A DNA stretch of 64,000 bases from Dermanyssus gallinae. Its lineage: Eukaryota; Arthropoda; Arachnida; Mesostigmata; Dermanyssidae. The notes beneath the pieces are model-generated. The model did not search any database. It was given only the letters and a program-made list of their open reading frames with translations, and was not told where the DNA came from. Made by a program: the position numbers and the translations under genes. Below are positions 34,433 through 46,506 of this stretch, piece after piece; positions within the stretch are counted from its first letter, which is position 1; every line of letters starts with the position of its first letter. The stretch is taken from assembly GCA_003439945.1 (NCBI GenBank), contig QVRM01006416.1:1712501-1776500 (forward strand), in the 5' to 3' direction.

Positions 34433-35520
34433 GGGCGCAAGGAATGGCCTCTAACCAGCCCTCGCTGGCAGGTAGTACCGTAGCCGAGTTGAGTGTCGTC
34501 GGTGCAGAGGGAACAGAGAGCAAGCAAGAACGATATTATAGCTTCAGAGAGACAGATAGATAAATAGTGGGAGTTCAAAAGAAACCAAAATAGGGAACTT
34601 TCATAGTGGAGTGAGCCTATGTTGGCGACAGAAAATTTACACGACTAAAATTAGGTGGAAGAGCCTTCCTAGGGAGGGAGGTAGAAATAGAGGGACAACG
34701 CTAAAACGTCGAACTCGGTAAGCATATGCATGCTTATTTCAAAGTGGTATAGTGAAAAAGCAACCCAAACGACGGAAATCTGCAACAAATAAAGTATATC
34801 ATATTGTGTGTAAACGAGCTATTGACTCTTGGCGAGCTATTGATATAGGCGTGCTATATTGAAGCTATTTTATTTGCTAGTTCCAGACAAAAATATGGAC
34901 GGCAAGCATCATTGAATATCGTATATCTCAACTCAGATCATTCGCTCACAGGAGCCAACAAGCTGAGGCAGAATCGAAGCGGTATTCATAATCGAATCGA
35001 ACTCCACATCGAAGGGTTCTACCACTCTGCAGTGTAAACGTTCGAGTATATATATGCATATCAATCGGACGGGCGGGAGCAGCCAACTGCCAATGACTCC
35101 GCATTTCATTACAGCAAGGGGAACTGGGTGTTGTCGATTGTGACCAAAACACTGCAAGGCAGTCGACCGACGGGCATAACTTAAAAGAGTCAAAATGCTT
35201 TAGTTAGCTCCATTGGTTGTTAAGATAGCGATAAGACAACCTCTGCACCTTCTGATCGTACCCTGTAATTGGCCTCAGAATCTGTAATTCTGAGATGGCT
35301 CTCACATTTTGTAATGTATAATATCCTATCTCAACTGTTTCCCAAAATGCTCTCGTATCTGCGTGGAGTCTAGAGAGAGCACCAGTAGGACGAGCTCTCG
35401 GCGATTCCAAGCGCGTAGAAGACGGAGCGATAGGAATAGGTGTTTTTGACAGCACAAATCGTTGAGGTATAATATTAGTTACACCCGTGAGACAAGTAAT
35501 AAGTAAGCCTAATAGCTTGT

Positions 35521-35677
35521 CTAAAGTTTTCGTGCTGACTCTCAGCCAAGATTCAACGTCCACGGAACTATTATTCACATTGCTTCATAGACGGACCCCC
35601 ATAAATACAAATGTGCAACGGTGGGGGCTCGAACCCGCGCATCTATGTGTCTCCTCCGGTTGCGAGGCGCTGACTTA
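35521..35677 (-). mobile_element. SINE1, copy C, downstream of cuticle gene 2
   Basis: Best-preserved inverse copy, with B box GGTTCGAGCCC on the minus strand. It sits just after the words TTAGTTACACCCGTGAGACA..TTGTCT. Those words also lie downstream of gene 4 (about 52475-52530) without this SINE, so the insertion point can be read. Confidence 0.75.
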
Positions 35678-35809
35678 AACTTAAAGTAGAACTTTAGGTA
35701 ATAACTTTAGGTAAATATTCTTTTAGCAAATGTATCCTTAGTAACATTCTGTAATACTCTGAAAATAAGTTGCTATGGTTTTCAACAATATCTTACAACG
35801 GGAAGATAC

Positions 35810-36985
35810 GTGACTCAAACTGGAAAGTACTAAGCTGTTAAAAATGAAGCATTTCCAAAATTATTTTTTTATTCGATATAATACCTGAAGCTCAATGCAC
35901 TCTCCCACCGAGATTTTAGATCAATCACTTGAGTAGAATTCCGCGTCCTTAGGCTAAAAATAGGTATTGACAGTAGTAGGCTTAATGTCTTTATTGCTGG
36001 GAAAACGCTTTCCACAGAGACTATTCTTCAAATTCCCTTATTCTTTCCAAGGCCAACATTTGCCAATGCCACGATTTGTGTGCAGGAGCATTGTCCTGTT
36101 GAAACAGGCCAAGCTTCCACTGCAAAGCTGCCCGTTTCACAGTGAGTGCTTTCTGCGGGCGGTCTAATCGTCCTGCATGCATTTTCCTGTAATTGTTTTA
36201 CCACAATTAGTCCGCACTGGTCACAAAAACCCGTAGCCATTACCTTTCCGGCCAATTCCGCCGCATGCACCTTCTAATGAGGTCTTTCACCGGGTGCACA
36301 CTATGGACGAGATGCTTCTTGGATCTCAGGAGTTTAGTGATGAGCCCAACTTTCATTGACGGTCACGAATCTGCGTCAAAATCATTGCACTGAGAAGCGG
36401 AAAAACGCATGTTTTTTTTTCCTGATTGAATAAACATGACACCAATTTTGCTCTGAGCTTTTCTATCATCAAGTTATCGCACAGGATAGGATACACATGA
36501 TCCAAACTGATCGATCTTAAAGGCCTCCGCTATCTCCCCTATGTTCACTCATTTATCTGGGGCAATAATTTTTCGTCTTTTCTACTTTTTTTTATATGGG
36601 TAGTCGCCTTATGACGTCCTTGGTACTCATGTGACCTTATTTAAACTCATTAATCTAGTTGAAAACAGTGGGACAAATCGTAGCGGTGAGTCACTGTGGA
36701 TCGCGTCTAACCCAGTTTTCACTCGGTTAGCTTTCCAAGCTCCGAAAGAAAAATGCTTGATAACCGCTCAAAACTAATTTTTTCAGTTTCCAAAATCACG
36801 CCGATATGTTCTTTCGCATTGGGAAAACTGGCAAACGAAATTGTAACGGCCAATCACAGTTGGCTACTAGCAGGCAAAGGGTTGTCTTTTCAAATAGCGA
36901 TTCAAAGGCAATTTAAAGGGACAACTCTTCGCGGGCGCCAAAAATCGAATTCCAAGCTGCTTATTTTAAGATCTTTTTGAACTGC
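35810..36985 (-). mobile_element. mariner relic, lineage 2 (older copy)
   Basis: Aligns along its length with the better-preserved mariner at 44126-45411: GAATTCCGCGTCCTTAGGCTAAAAATAGG (35938), the GTGCAGGAGCATTGTCCTGTTGAAACAGG block that encodes the HQDN region on the minus strand, and TCAAAATCATTGCACTGAGAAGCG. The right end keeps a decayed terminal repeat (AAGATCTTTTTGAACTGCCT, about 36968). Many indels; inactive. Confidence 0.75.
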
Positions 36986-36999
36986 CTGGTACTATTTCT

Positions 37000-38075
37000 A
37001 AAAAAGATCGGTATATTAACTATGCACTGCAATGATTATTTTTAAAATACACAAATTCTATATTAAAGCGAAGCACTTGCATTTGACCTAGTCTGCATAT
37101 TACACGTCCTTATTTGTGTAAACCCCATGCTAGTGCATGTACATACGACTTAATTTTGTTTTTCAAAAGTACGCAACGCTACAGTTATATGTATGCCCTT
37201 AGAATTAACAAGTCTATTATAAGTATATTACATTTTTAACGACATTAAAAGGCTGTAGAAGCATGTTATTTGAACTGTCGTTGAGGACTTTTAAACATTA
37301 GATAAACATGTTTCTCCCCAACCTTACCAACCAGATTTGAGTATCACGTTAATGGGAGAGTTCAGGGGTGGCCAAATAGTCCCAATAATTATAGAGAGCT
37401 GGTATGAATCGCTTGGCAGATCGCAGACAACACAAATCGATGGCCAATTTTAGTTCAAAGCGCCGCACATAATTAAGTTTCCAAGCGGTTCACTAATAAC
37501 GTATAGCCTCACAGTATTGTTAAAAATAAAGCCCCTTAATGTATTCGCTAATAGTGCATTTTGATTGACCTCGATTGAAATAGAACACATTACGCACATG
37601 GGTAGCAAGCGAGAGAGAGAGAGAGAGTATACAACTTCAGGCGTAGGACGTCGTTAACCGTCAAAGTCTCTGCTAAACTAATGTGACAACTGTGGGAGGA
37701 TTCGCTGGATAGCTATAAGAGAACAAGCCGGTTTAACTTTCACAAACATCGCTCTGGTCAGAAATATAATTAAGCATATGCGTGTTTATATATCGATATA
37801 TATATATGACTGATAGCGGGCGCGTAGGTTCTCGTCAGAGCTAGACCGGGCATTCGTTATATTTATTCACTATTCGCATTGGTGTTGCTCACGCCAGCTC
37901 GTTCTAGTCTACACCTTTGATGTTTCTGATGATACAGCTATTCTAAAAAGACCAGCAGAAACTAGTCTAAAAGATGCCAACAATTTCGTTTATACGGCTA
38001 ATCAGGGAATATTGACTTTAACGTGTTTTCCATACATAAGCAAAGCTGCTTCCATTTAACCTTTATAAACCCTCC

Positions 38076-38077
<2 letters not shown>
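37000..38077. other. Duplicated intergenic block between cuticle genes 2 and 3
   Basis: No gene. Segments recur between genes 3 and 4 in the same order. The TTCAAACATTAGAT / TTTAAACATTAGAT region (37293) matches 45449, and GGCTGGATAGCTATA..ACAAGCCGGTTTAAC (37705) matches 48671. A GA run lies at 37612-37627. Confidence 0.55.

Positions 38078-38131
<54 letters not shown>
38078..38131. repeat. (TA)n microsatellite
   Basis: Pure TA run of about 54 bp at the left edge of the third Repeat A copy. Confidence 0.95.
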
Positions 38132-38135
<4 letters not shown>

Positions 38136-38189
38136 CAACTCAATAATTCAATAATAGAAGTGCCAAAGGAGATCATCATACAGGAAGGA

Positions 38190-38460
38190 GATGCACTCAC
38201 AACTCCTCTAACTATTGCCTTAGACGTCAAACACGTCTAAAAGTGTCATACATCTATCGATAGCAATGAATGCTGTTCTGCTGTACTCAATACAGGTAAG
38301 AAAAATGATAATAACATAAAGGATGGTGTACAACAACGTGACGAGCCGCGTATAATGCTGAGGAGGAGATCACTTCATTGGGACTTCTACTCAAGGCGAG
38401 AAGCTAGTCAAATTTCTAAACGGAAAGGGACTTGTAACTCACTCAAAAACCCACACTAAC
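38190..38460. repeat. Repeat A, copy 3, truncated
   Basis: Matches 9110-9260 (ACGTCTAAA..GTGTC.TACATCT and AATTTCTAAACGGAAAGGGACT). It is cut off by the retroelement that starts at about 38500. Confidence 0.6.
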
Positions 38461-38499
38461 CCAAAAAAAAAAAATATATATATATATATACATATATAA

Positions 38500-39607
38500 T
38501 TTATGTAAGCAATACGCTGCTAATTAGGTAAGCAATATAAAAGTTTAGATAGCATAATTGCTTTATACAAACGAATATACACATTTGGGTCCTTGATGAT
38601 AAGGCAACGAAACAGCATGGTCACAAGTATAGATGTTGATTTGACTAGTTCTCGTAAATGTGCAGAAAATGTAAGATCCGTTGATATTAAAACACCGAGG
38701 TCTCGTGCAACATTAGCGGTGGGCAATATTGTCCCGTTAAGCTTGTACTCTAGATCAAAAAAGCCATGTTTCAAAACGATGCATTTTGAAACGGATAGCT
38801 CCATCCCATTGTCGATGCACCAGCGGCAGATGCCATCGACAGCAGACTGTAGCGCAGTCTGCGCTGAGGGAGAGTCCAAGGGAGCGTATATCTTTAGATC
38901 GTCAGCGTACAATAGGTATTTGATACTCGACGGAATGTATGATTTTAAATCTAAAACAAATACGGTGTACAGAAAGGAGAGACGCAGCTCCCCTGTGGGG
39001 CGCCGGATGAAGCTAGCCGTGGCTCACTAAGAGCTTCCCCGCATTTAACTCGGAACGAGCGATTGTCCAGAAAAGCTATTTACGAGTCTGTATGTGTACC
39101 TGGAGCGTCTTCATCTTGTCAATAAGAAGCCTATGATCAACCCTGTCAAAGGCAATCTTCTGGTCAAAATATATACAGTGAAAGTCTTTCTTGGCATTTA
39201 TATACAAGGCCCAATCGTTTTTCATTTCTAATAGTTGGGTGCACGTAGAACGACGAGGCACATTTCCGTGTTGGAAACTATCAAAAAGATTATTCACTGT
39301 CATATAGTTGGTTATGTGTTGGACTAAAATCGTTTCAAATATTGAGCAGGCAATGGAGCACTGAGCCACAGGGCGATAATTCTCAATGCGCTTTTTGGGT
39401 CCCTTTTTATGCATCGGTGTGACGATACTCTGTTTGAAAATGTCTGGAACTACGGCGTCATTGTATGACCGTTCAAAAATAAGCTTTAGTGGCTCCGCTA
39501 AAAAGATAGCCAGCTTTTTAAAAAATATAGGTGGAATGCCATCGGGTGTATGGCCGCATTTGGGTTCCAGAGATAAAAGCTGCATATATTATTCTATTAT
39601 AAGTTAA
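38500..39607 (-). mobile_element. Jockey/CR1-like reverse transcriptase fragment
   Basis: The minus strand reads the fingers and palm from 39585: PKCGHTPDGIPPIFFKK, then FKQSIVTPMHKKGPKKRIENYRPV, CIYFDQKIAFDRVDH (the first catalytic Asp is kept), then a shift (GAPQGSCVSPF in another frame), and from 38912 MYADDLKIYAPLDS with the YADD catalytic pair. DLGVLISTDLTFSAH and part of the thumb follow. Both ends are missing. It interrupts the cuticle unit between Repeat A and SINE2, so it arrived after that arrangement existed. Confidence 0.8.
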
Positions 39608-39613
39608 TAAAAA

Positions 39614-39753
39614 AAACGATGGCCGATTCAAGCCTACTCTAGCATTCATTTAGTCTAAATTGAAAAACCCCATTAACAGTGGCCGGTCCAGGTTTTGAAC
39701 CCACGACCTTTTGAGAGCAAGACAATGACTTTGCCAATAAGCCACCTCGGCAG
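39614..39753 (-). mobile_element. SINE2 (tRNA-derived), copy A
   Basis: On the minus strand it starts CTGCCGAGGTGGCTTATTGG (A-box-like TGGCTTATTGG) and continues GTCGTGGGTTCAAAACC (B box). A body ending CGGCCATCG and a run of eight T, as pol III termination would leave, follow. A truncated copy is at 32939-33043. Confidence 0.65.
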
Positions 39754-40093
39754 TTACATATGCATATCAGGGATAATACCAACCACACATTAAGTTCAAG
39801 CGTCGATGTAACATCAAATAGTAGCTACTTATATACATAACCGCCAGGTATTAATGCCTGTCACTGCGTGGCGGACTTAAAGAGCGATTCTGTGGGAACT
39901 AGTGTAATCGATAACAAGGACTTAATGTACAGAACACACTTATTGTTTTTAGTGGCTTTCCTTCTCATCTCCTAACAGAAACCAGGATTAGCGTTGGTCC
40001 CTTTCACCTCGCACGTTTCGACGGGTGTCTTTCCGTTCTTTCCGTTTTGTTCACGCCTCGGGTAAAAATTGCACTACTTGGCTGCACTACAGC

Positions 40094-40100
40094 TATATAA
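40094..40100 (+). promoter_or_regulatory. TATA box of cuticle gene 3
   Basis: CTATATAACGGTTCAAGTCA, matching genes 1 and 2; 66 bases before the start codon. Confidence 0.7.
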
Positions 40101-40159
40101 CGGTTCAAGTCACGGTTGACAAATCACTTGGCATCGTTCACTGTTCGCTGACCCGTTAC

Positions 40160-41215
40160 ATGATCATGATTTGTGTGAGTTGTAACGCTGTTCGACTTTT
40201 CAATGCTTAAGGGGATGTTAGGTCTCCAGTGTCGTTTGAGAACATCTGAGATGAAATACCCAATAGCACTATTTCTTCACTTTGTATGTTGATTTTCTTA
40301 CCCACATGCCTATGTTCTGCTCTAATATCTCTCGTTTAAAGTGTTTGAAATAGCGTGACTCTTTCACATGTGTTCGCTTGTGAAGAGTATACACGTCTTG
40401 CATGTATATGTGAATGATTGGGTGTCTGGTCTATGGTTTGTCGGTTCTCTGCGATTGTTGTATGCGTGATTCGGCCAAGCAAGCTCACGTGTTGATATTG
40501 TGAAAACTTTTTACTAAGAGAGAGAGAGAGAAAGAGAGAGGGAAAGATAGAGAGACATAGAGAGAGAGAGAATCGCAAGAGACGCTATATGATCAGCACG
40601 GTTATCTCTAAGAAAGTCACAACCCCATTTGGAATAACAGAGGCCATTTATTGATTTGCATATTATTGGCGACAACAGCGGTTGATTTTGCTGGCCGGCT
40701 GCGGCCTCTCGTTGATCGTCGCCGAAGGCTATCATGGTGGTCATGGTGGCACGTCGTCGGTGCGCCGGCACCAGGACGACCATGGTAACTACGAGTTCGG
40801 CTACGACATCAAGGACGGCTACGGTAACGTGAACGGGCGGCGCGAGAAGGGCTCGCCGCACGGCCACGTTGTGGGCTCGTACTACCTGGGCGAGATCGAC
40901 GGGCGACATCGGACCGTGCACTACGTGGCCGACAAGCACGGCTTCCGGGCCGAGATCAAGACCAACGAGCACGGCACGAAGAGCAGCCATCCGGCGGCCG
41001 CCCACTACCATTCGGCCAACGGCAAACATATCCCGTCCGGACATCATGGACATCATCATCACCATGGCCACCACGAACACCATCATCACCCCCATCACCA
41101 CCACCACAAACATCACCATGGACATCACTACGGCGGGGGTAGATTCGGAGGCGGCGCAGGCGGATTCGGAGGCGGCGGAGGTGGATTTGGAGGCGGCGCA
41201 GGCGGTGGATTCTAG
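40160..41215 (+). CDS. Cuticle protein 3 (R&R chitin-binding, His- and Gly-rich tail), two exons
   Basis: Exon 1 is 40160-40174 (MIMIC, donor GTGAGT) and exon 2 is 40679-41215 (after ACAACAG); 183 residues. The signal peptide is MIMICRLILLAGCGLSLIVA. The R&R domain differs from the paralogues mainly in VRRHQDD for VHRHQDD and GEIDG for GEVDG. The tail has HH-rich blocks and a longer run of GGG/GGA-F repeats ending GGAGGGF. AATAAA lies at 41573-41578. The 504-bp intron holds an imperfect GA-repeat (40520-40570). A C run (41231-41246) follows the stop closely. Confidence 0.87.
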
Positions 41216-42446
41216 GGACGCAGTGATTGGACCCCCCCCCCCCCCCACATACTGGCAAGAAGCAGTAGAATCAAAAGCAGTCGGTGCAGAGGGAACAGAG
41301 AGCGAGCAAGAAAGAGATTATAGCTTCAGAAAGAGAGAAAGATATTGGTAGTGGAGGTTCAAGAGGAACCGAAATAGGGAAATTAAATAGTGGGAAACGC
41401 CTGTGTTGATGACAAAAACTCCACACACACGACTAAATTTAGTCGTTCAATTTTGAAAGGGAGTAAGCAAAAGCTAGCGGGACAAAGCTAAACGGTAAGT
41501 CGGAAAATGTATGCATGCTTATTTAGAACAGATGTAGTGACAAAGCAACGCAGACGACGGAAATCTGCAACAAATAAAATACATGATATCGTATGGAGAC
41601 GAGCTATTATTAACTAGACACGCGCACTGGGCTATGATTATGTTCTTCGATTTGCTAGTTCTGGACAAGTAAATCGTCCGTTGACAAATCGACGAGTTTA
41701 AAACTCGACGGCAAGCATCATTGAGTTGTACCTTAGCACAAATATTTCAGCTCATTGGAGGCAACCCGCAGAGACGGAACCGAAGCGCTTTTCCCAATCG
41801 AATCTAACTCTACACCTGACGGTTCTAGTGTTCTACAGTGCGCATGCATATTAATCAGGCGGGCGGGAACAGCGAACTGGATGACTCCGTATTTCATATC
41901 ATAAGAGGCACTGGTGGCGTGAAACCTCCATCTGATCGTGGCTCTACTTGTAGGCCTGACGCCACACGGATGATTAATCTTAGCGTCAGTTTGCGGTAGG
42001 CTTCTCTGGTGGCCAGTTCCTCAACCAATACCATACGTCAGCAATTGTTGAAAGGAACTCACGTTGAGAGGCGCGTCGTAAACGTAAGTATACCACTAAA
42101 TTTGATTCTGTTGTTTTCATATTCTAAGTAGTTCCTTGAAGAGTCTGAGATTCTGAGATGCCTCTCACATTTTGAAGTATCTCTACTGTTTCAAAGATAA
42201 ACGCTCGTCGATCTGCGTGGGGCCTAGAGAGAGCACTCGCGCCATAAATGCGCTTCTATCATTATCCTTACTAACATTCTGTAACACTCTGATAAAAGGT
42301 TAATTAAGTTTTCCAGAAATGGCTTACATTCAGGAAATTAGTGATTCAAAATAAGAGGTACGTCTACTAAGGGTTATCGGTAACTGTAAGTATATCGCAC
42401 AATTTCTAACGCTGCACTGTCATTATTTTCAATATGCACACATTCC

Positions 42447-43330
42447 TTGTTGAAGCATAATACAGTTGATCTGTTCTGCTCTTCAAATTCCCCCATTTAT
42501 ATCATTCTAGCTCTGTTTCTTTCTAAGCCGCTTAAGCTATTTTTAAGAGATCCGATAAATGATAGTATTGTTTCTGATATGTTCAAGCAAAGTATTTTGA
42601 CTCCGATCTACAAGAAGGAGAAAAGAACAGACGTAAGCAATTAAAAACCTGTATCACAGTGCCCTATTACACGTTGCTTCCAAAAAATTACCTGTGGCGC
42701 ATACGTAGTCGTTTTGTACAAAACAACCTACTCGATTCCTCTCAACGTGGCTTCAGTGGTCATCGATCCACGTATACTCAACTTCCGGAGATGTCACAGG
42801 ATTGAGCTATGTTCATAAATAGCATACGATTCTCGTTTCACTCCGCGTATATTGACCAGAAGAGTGCTTTTGACCGTGTTGACCATAGTTTGTTACTTAG
42901 GAGAACAGAGGCATTGATATGCGTGCTTTTACGGTGAACTGATTTTGCTCTTATTTACGGAATCGGTCTTTTTGCGTGAGAGAGGATGTTAGGATGTCAG
43001 TCACTCGTGGGAAACGAGGAAACTCTGATACACTTTTCATGCTGTGCATCTCCTTTGTCATATGCAAAGTTTGTACTTGATATTGGTCTATATATATATA
43101 CCATCTGACCTACCTATGAGATACCTTGAATACGCAAATGATCTCAACTTGTGCTGATAAATTGAAAACCAAGGTGATCACACAGTACTTCACCAAGCTG
43201 TGAATCGTTTTGAGCGGTGGTATGCGGATAATGGAATGCTGTTATGTACGTATACATGCGTTGCCATAAAGCACATACGATAAATAAAGAAATTTAGATT
43301 ATGACTACGTAACTGGTAGTGTCACACTAC
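42447..43330 (+). mobile_element. Jockey/CR1-like reverse transcriptase relic
   Basis: Same family as 38500-39607 but in plus orientation and more decayed: RDPINDSIVSDMFKQSILTPIYKKEKR (42548-42630), then across shifts QRGFSGHRSTYTQLPEM, AYIDQKSAFDRVDHSLL, and a YANDLNLC box where YADDL is expected. Frameshifts and stops throughout. Confidence 0.7.
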
Positions 43331-43587
43331 CTACATTAATTGTAACTCGCGACCTCGGTGTTCAATCTGCCAGATCAAGCGCATTACTACTCTCAAGGCA
43401 GAATTGCACCAGGCGAGTCGAGCACTCAGCTTCTTCGACGTTAGACCACCGTCGTCTACCCGAGGAGAGTCGCACTCACTGAATACATAACAATTGTGCT
43501 TGTTTGTCGTATGCCGGTAGGTGGACAAAACAAGAAAGGTTTCTAATCTGCTTCCCTGTCAAACACGTATTTATTGACTCATTTAAT

Positions 43588-43783
43588 CTAAAGTTTTCGA
43601 GCTGATTTCCCTCAGCCAAGATTTAACGTCCACGGGACTGCTTTTCGCATTGCTGCCTAGACTGATTCCCATAAATACAAATCGGTGCAACGGTGGGGCT
43701 GCTCGAACCCGCGCACCTATGAAATGTCTCCTTTGGTTGCGAGGCGCAGACGAAGGCACCCACCACGCCTCTACCGGGCTCGA
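43588..43783 (-). mobile_element. SINE1, copy D
   Basis: Inverse copy with the CTCAGCCAAGATTTAACGTCCACGG body and a B box carrying a small insertion (GGGGCTGCTCGAACCC in plus-strand reading). The head runs to about 43783. Confidence 0.7.
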
Positions 43784-44007
43784 CTGACTTATTTAATCAA
43801 CCGTTTTTTTTGTAGAAAGCAACCCTCTTTGTACAAATAGAGGTGCATTAATTATTCCTGCTAGTACATACGTGGGTTTCACTTAAACAATTTATCGTTC
43901 TTGTTGCGTACGTAACCTTTATAAGCATGCTCTTGTAAATAGTAAGTTTATCTTAAAGATGTTACATTTTAAGATACATTAACACCCGTAAAAACATGCT
44001 GTACGAG

Positions 44008-44008
<1 letters not shown>

Positions 44009-44043
<35 letters not shown>

Positions 44044-44066
44044 ATATATATATATATCTATATATA

Positions 44067-44125
<59 letters not shown>
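44009..44125. repeat. (TA)n microsatellite abutting the mariner
   Basis: About 117 bp of TA with CTA interruptions, ending exactly at the left mariner terminus. Confidence 0.95.
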
Positions 44126-44127
<2 letters not shown>

Positions 44128-45411
44128 TAGTTCAATAAGTTCTTAGAATGAAAACCAAGAATTTTCCAAATCATGTTTTTAAATTTATCTTATTCGATAT
44201 ACTCCCCGAGATGCTCAATACACTTTTCCCACCAAGATTTCAGAGCTTTTATACCTCTTAATTAGAATTCCGCGTCTTTAGACTGAAAATAGGCATTGGT
44301 AGCAGCCTTAACCTCTTCATTGCTGGAAAAACGCTTTCCACCGAGACTATTCTTCAAATGTTCGAATGGGAAATAATCAGAGGGGGCCAGGTCTGGAGAA
44401 TAGGAAGGTTGTTCAATAAGTTCGAACCTCAGTTGGGCCAGTTTTGCCGATGCTTGCCGGGACTTGTGTGCAGGAACATTGTCCTGGTGAAACAGGACAA
44501 CCTTTTTCTGCAAAGCGGGCCGTTTCACGATGAGTTCTTGCTAAAGGCAGTCCAACAGTCTTGCATAATATTCTCCTGTGATCGTTTTACCGCTCTCAAG
44601 GTAGTCGACCAGCATTATTCTACGTTGGTCTTAAAAAACTGTAGCCATCACCTTTCCGGTCAATGCCGTTGTCCGCACCCTCTTCGGAGGTCCTTCATCA
44701 GGTGCACACCATTGGCAAGATGCTTCTTGGGTCTCAGGAGTGTAGTGATGGACCCAGCTTTCATCGACGGTCATGAATCTGCGCCAAAAATCCGACGGAT
44801 TGTTCGACATCTTGGCCAAATTTCGCTGTGAAGCGAAAACAGGCGCGTTTTTTTGGCCTTGGTTGAGCAAATGCGGCAGCCATTTTTCTCTGAGCTCTTT
44901 CATCTTCAAGTTTTCGTATAGGATAAAATGCACACTACCTAAACTAATTCCTAATGCTTCCGCTATCTCCTTAATGTTCATTCGCTTATCTGTGCCAACG
45001 ATGTTTCGCACTTTCTCTATGTTTTCCTCATCAGTTGCCGTTTTTTGGCCTCCTGGACGTAGTTCATTCTCGGTGCTCCTGCGACCTCTTTTTAACACAT
45101 CAATCCAGTTGGAAACAGTGGCAAAACATGGCGCAGAGTCACCGTACGTCTCGTCCAACCCAATTTTTACTTGGGTCGCATTCCAACCTTTGAAATAAAA
45201 ATGCTTGATAACCACTCGAAACTCTTTTTTCTTCATTTTTAAAAATCACGCCGATACGTTGCACGGGAAAAGCTATCAAACGAAATCGCAACGGCCAATC
45301 ACCATAATATTTTGGGTGCTAGCAGTCGAAAAGTTGCAGTTCCTAATAGCGGTGGAAGCGCGCCAAAATTCGAATTCTAAAAAGCTCATTCTAAGAACTT
45401 ATTGAACTACC
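44126..45411 (-). mobile_element. mariner element with intact terminal inverted repeats, lineage 2
   Basis: The ends are perfect inverse copies over 26 bases (GGTAGTTCAATAAGTTCTTA plus six more) at 44126-44151 and 45386-45411, next to TA-rich target sequence. Length is 1286 bp, typical of mariner. The transposase lies on the minus strand. An empty version of the site can be seen in the preceding duplicated unit near 37255-37290. Confidence 0.9.
44262..45236 (-). pseudogene. mariner transposase with two in-frame stops
   Basis: A single frame of 325 codons including the stop. It reads, from the N-terminus: an HTH region (FKGWNATQVKIGLDETYGD ... VSNWIDVLKRGR), a second HTH (NIKEIAEALGISLGSVHFIL), the first catalytic Asp in MTVDESWVHHYTPE, the second in LFHQDNVPAHKS, and the third in YSPDLAPSDYF. 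The D,D34D triad is thus complete. Two premature stops break it: a TAA at about 44628 just after KVMATVF and a TAG at about 44541 before QELIVKRP. No frameshift was seen, so decay is recent. Confidence 0.85.
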
Positions 45412-45841
45412 TATATAGAATGTGATTATATTGTCGTTGAAGATTTTCAAACATTAGATGCACATAATAATCGCTGGTCCCACGCGTGTCAATCATTTAG
45501 GAGGATTTCTTAAAGGTGGTCAAAGTTAAGTGGAGCTGGTAAGTATATTCTCACTATATAGTTCGAGATAAAATTTGGCCATTGAGCTACTGTTTCACAG
45601 TTTTATCGATAGCGAAGTTAAAAGTTTAAATGTTCTCGAGGTGGTTGCTAGAAGGAAGCTGACAACTACCGGTGTTAGCAGTTGCAAATATTTCTGATAT
45701 TTGGGCAGCAAATTGCATCATCCCTAGTTGCCACGAGGTATGCAGTTCATTCACTTTTAGCGATTGATAGCCTCGAGATGAGCCGTAATGTGGAAACTAG
45801 CGCTGTGAACTGCTAAAGAGAACCATGAGAAGTGCAGTCAG

Positions 45842-46505
45842 GTGGCAGAAGCCGGGCCGAGGAAATCACGACAAAGGCTTTCTGAGGCTTGCTATCTCGC
45901 ACGCCGTGGGTTGCTCGCGCTCATACGCCAACTGAGATTAAAGGCACCACCGCAGCCGCTAGCCAGACGCAGGTTTGACTACTTCAAAAATAGGAAAGAT
46001 TACATAAAGCGATGCTATGACCACAAGCGTGCATACGCTAGGCGGGAGGAAATCCGACTGCTCGAAAGAGCAGAGCAGAAGTCCTCAGCCTATGTTGTGC
46101 GACCTTGTAGGGAGGCGAACCACTTGCTCAGCGACGAACAGGCAGCGAGTCACCTGACTGGTACGCCTGACTTCAATCATCGAGCGCTTGCTCAGATTGG
46201 AGCAGGATAGTATCAATCTGCCCCTTGAGGTAGAAGAAGTAGTTTAGGTTCTGCGCCCTCTTCCGAGAGGAAAGAATGCGGGGCCAGACAAAGTGTACTA
46301 TGAGCACTGGGTACAGTTTGGGTCACTCTTGGCAAACCATCTTTACGATTTTTTCAAAGGGATCATGAGAAGGGGACAAATGCCAGGAGCCAGTCAGAGA
46401 TACAACAAGCTGTGGCCAAACCCGGAGGCCATTTGCGTGCAGTCTTTATAGACTGCGTCAAAACACCTCGAGATCTTCTGGTGAAGTTATTCCGATACGC
46501 AAGGG
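45842..46505 (+). mobile_element. Non-LTR RT relic, first half, interrupted
   Basis: The pre-RT region is open at 45842-46210 (ARRGLLALIRQLRLK..., FKNRKDYIKRCYDHKRAYARR). After a shift, LPRGKNAGPDKVYYEHW is the RT fingers motif, and AVFIDCVKTPRDLLVKLFRYA corresponds to the FxDxxKAFD palm motif. It stops at the poly(T) at 46507 where another element is inserted, and resumes near 47310. Confidence 0.65.
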
Positions 46506-46506
46506 T

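Noticed and set aside
37612..37627. CRISPR-like or satellite array
   Set aside because: Only short GA and TA simple repeats; no spaced direct repeats anywhere in the window.
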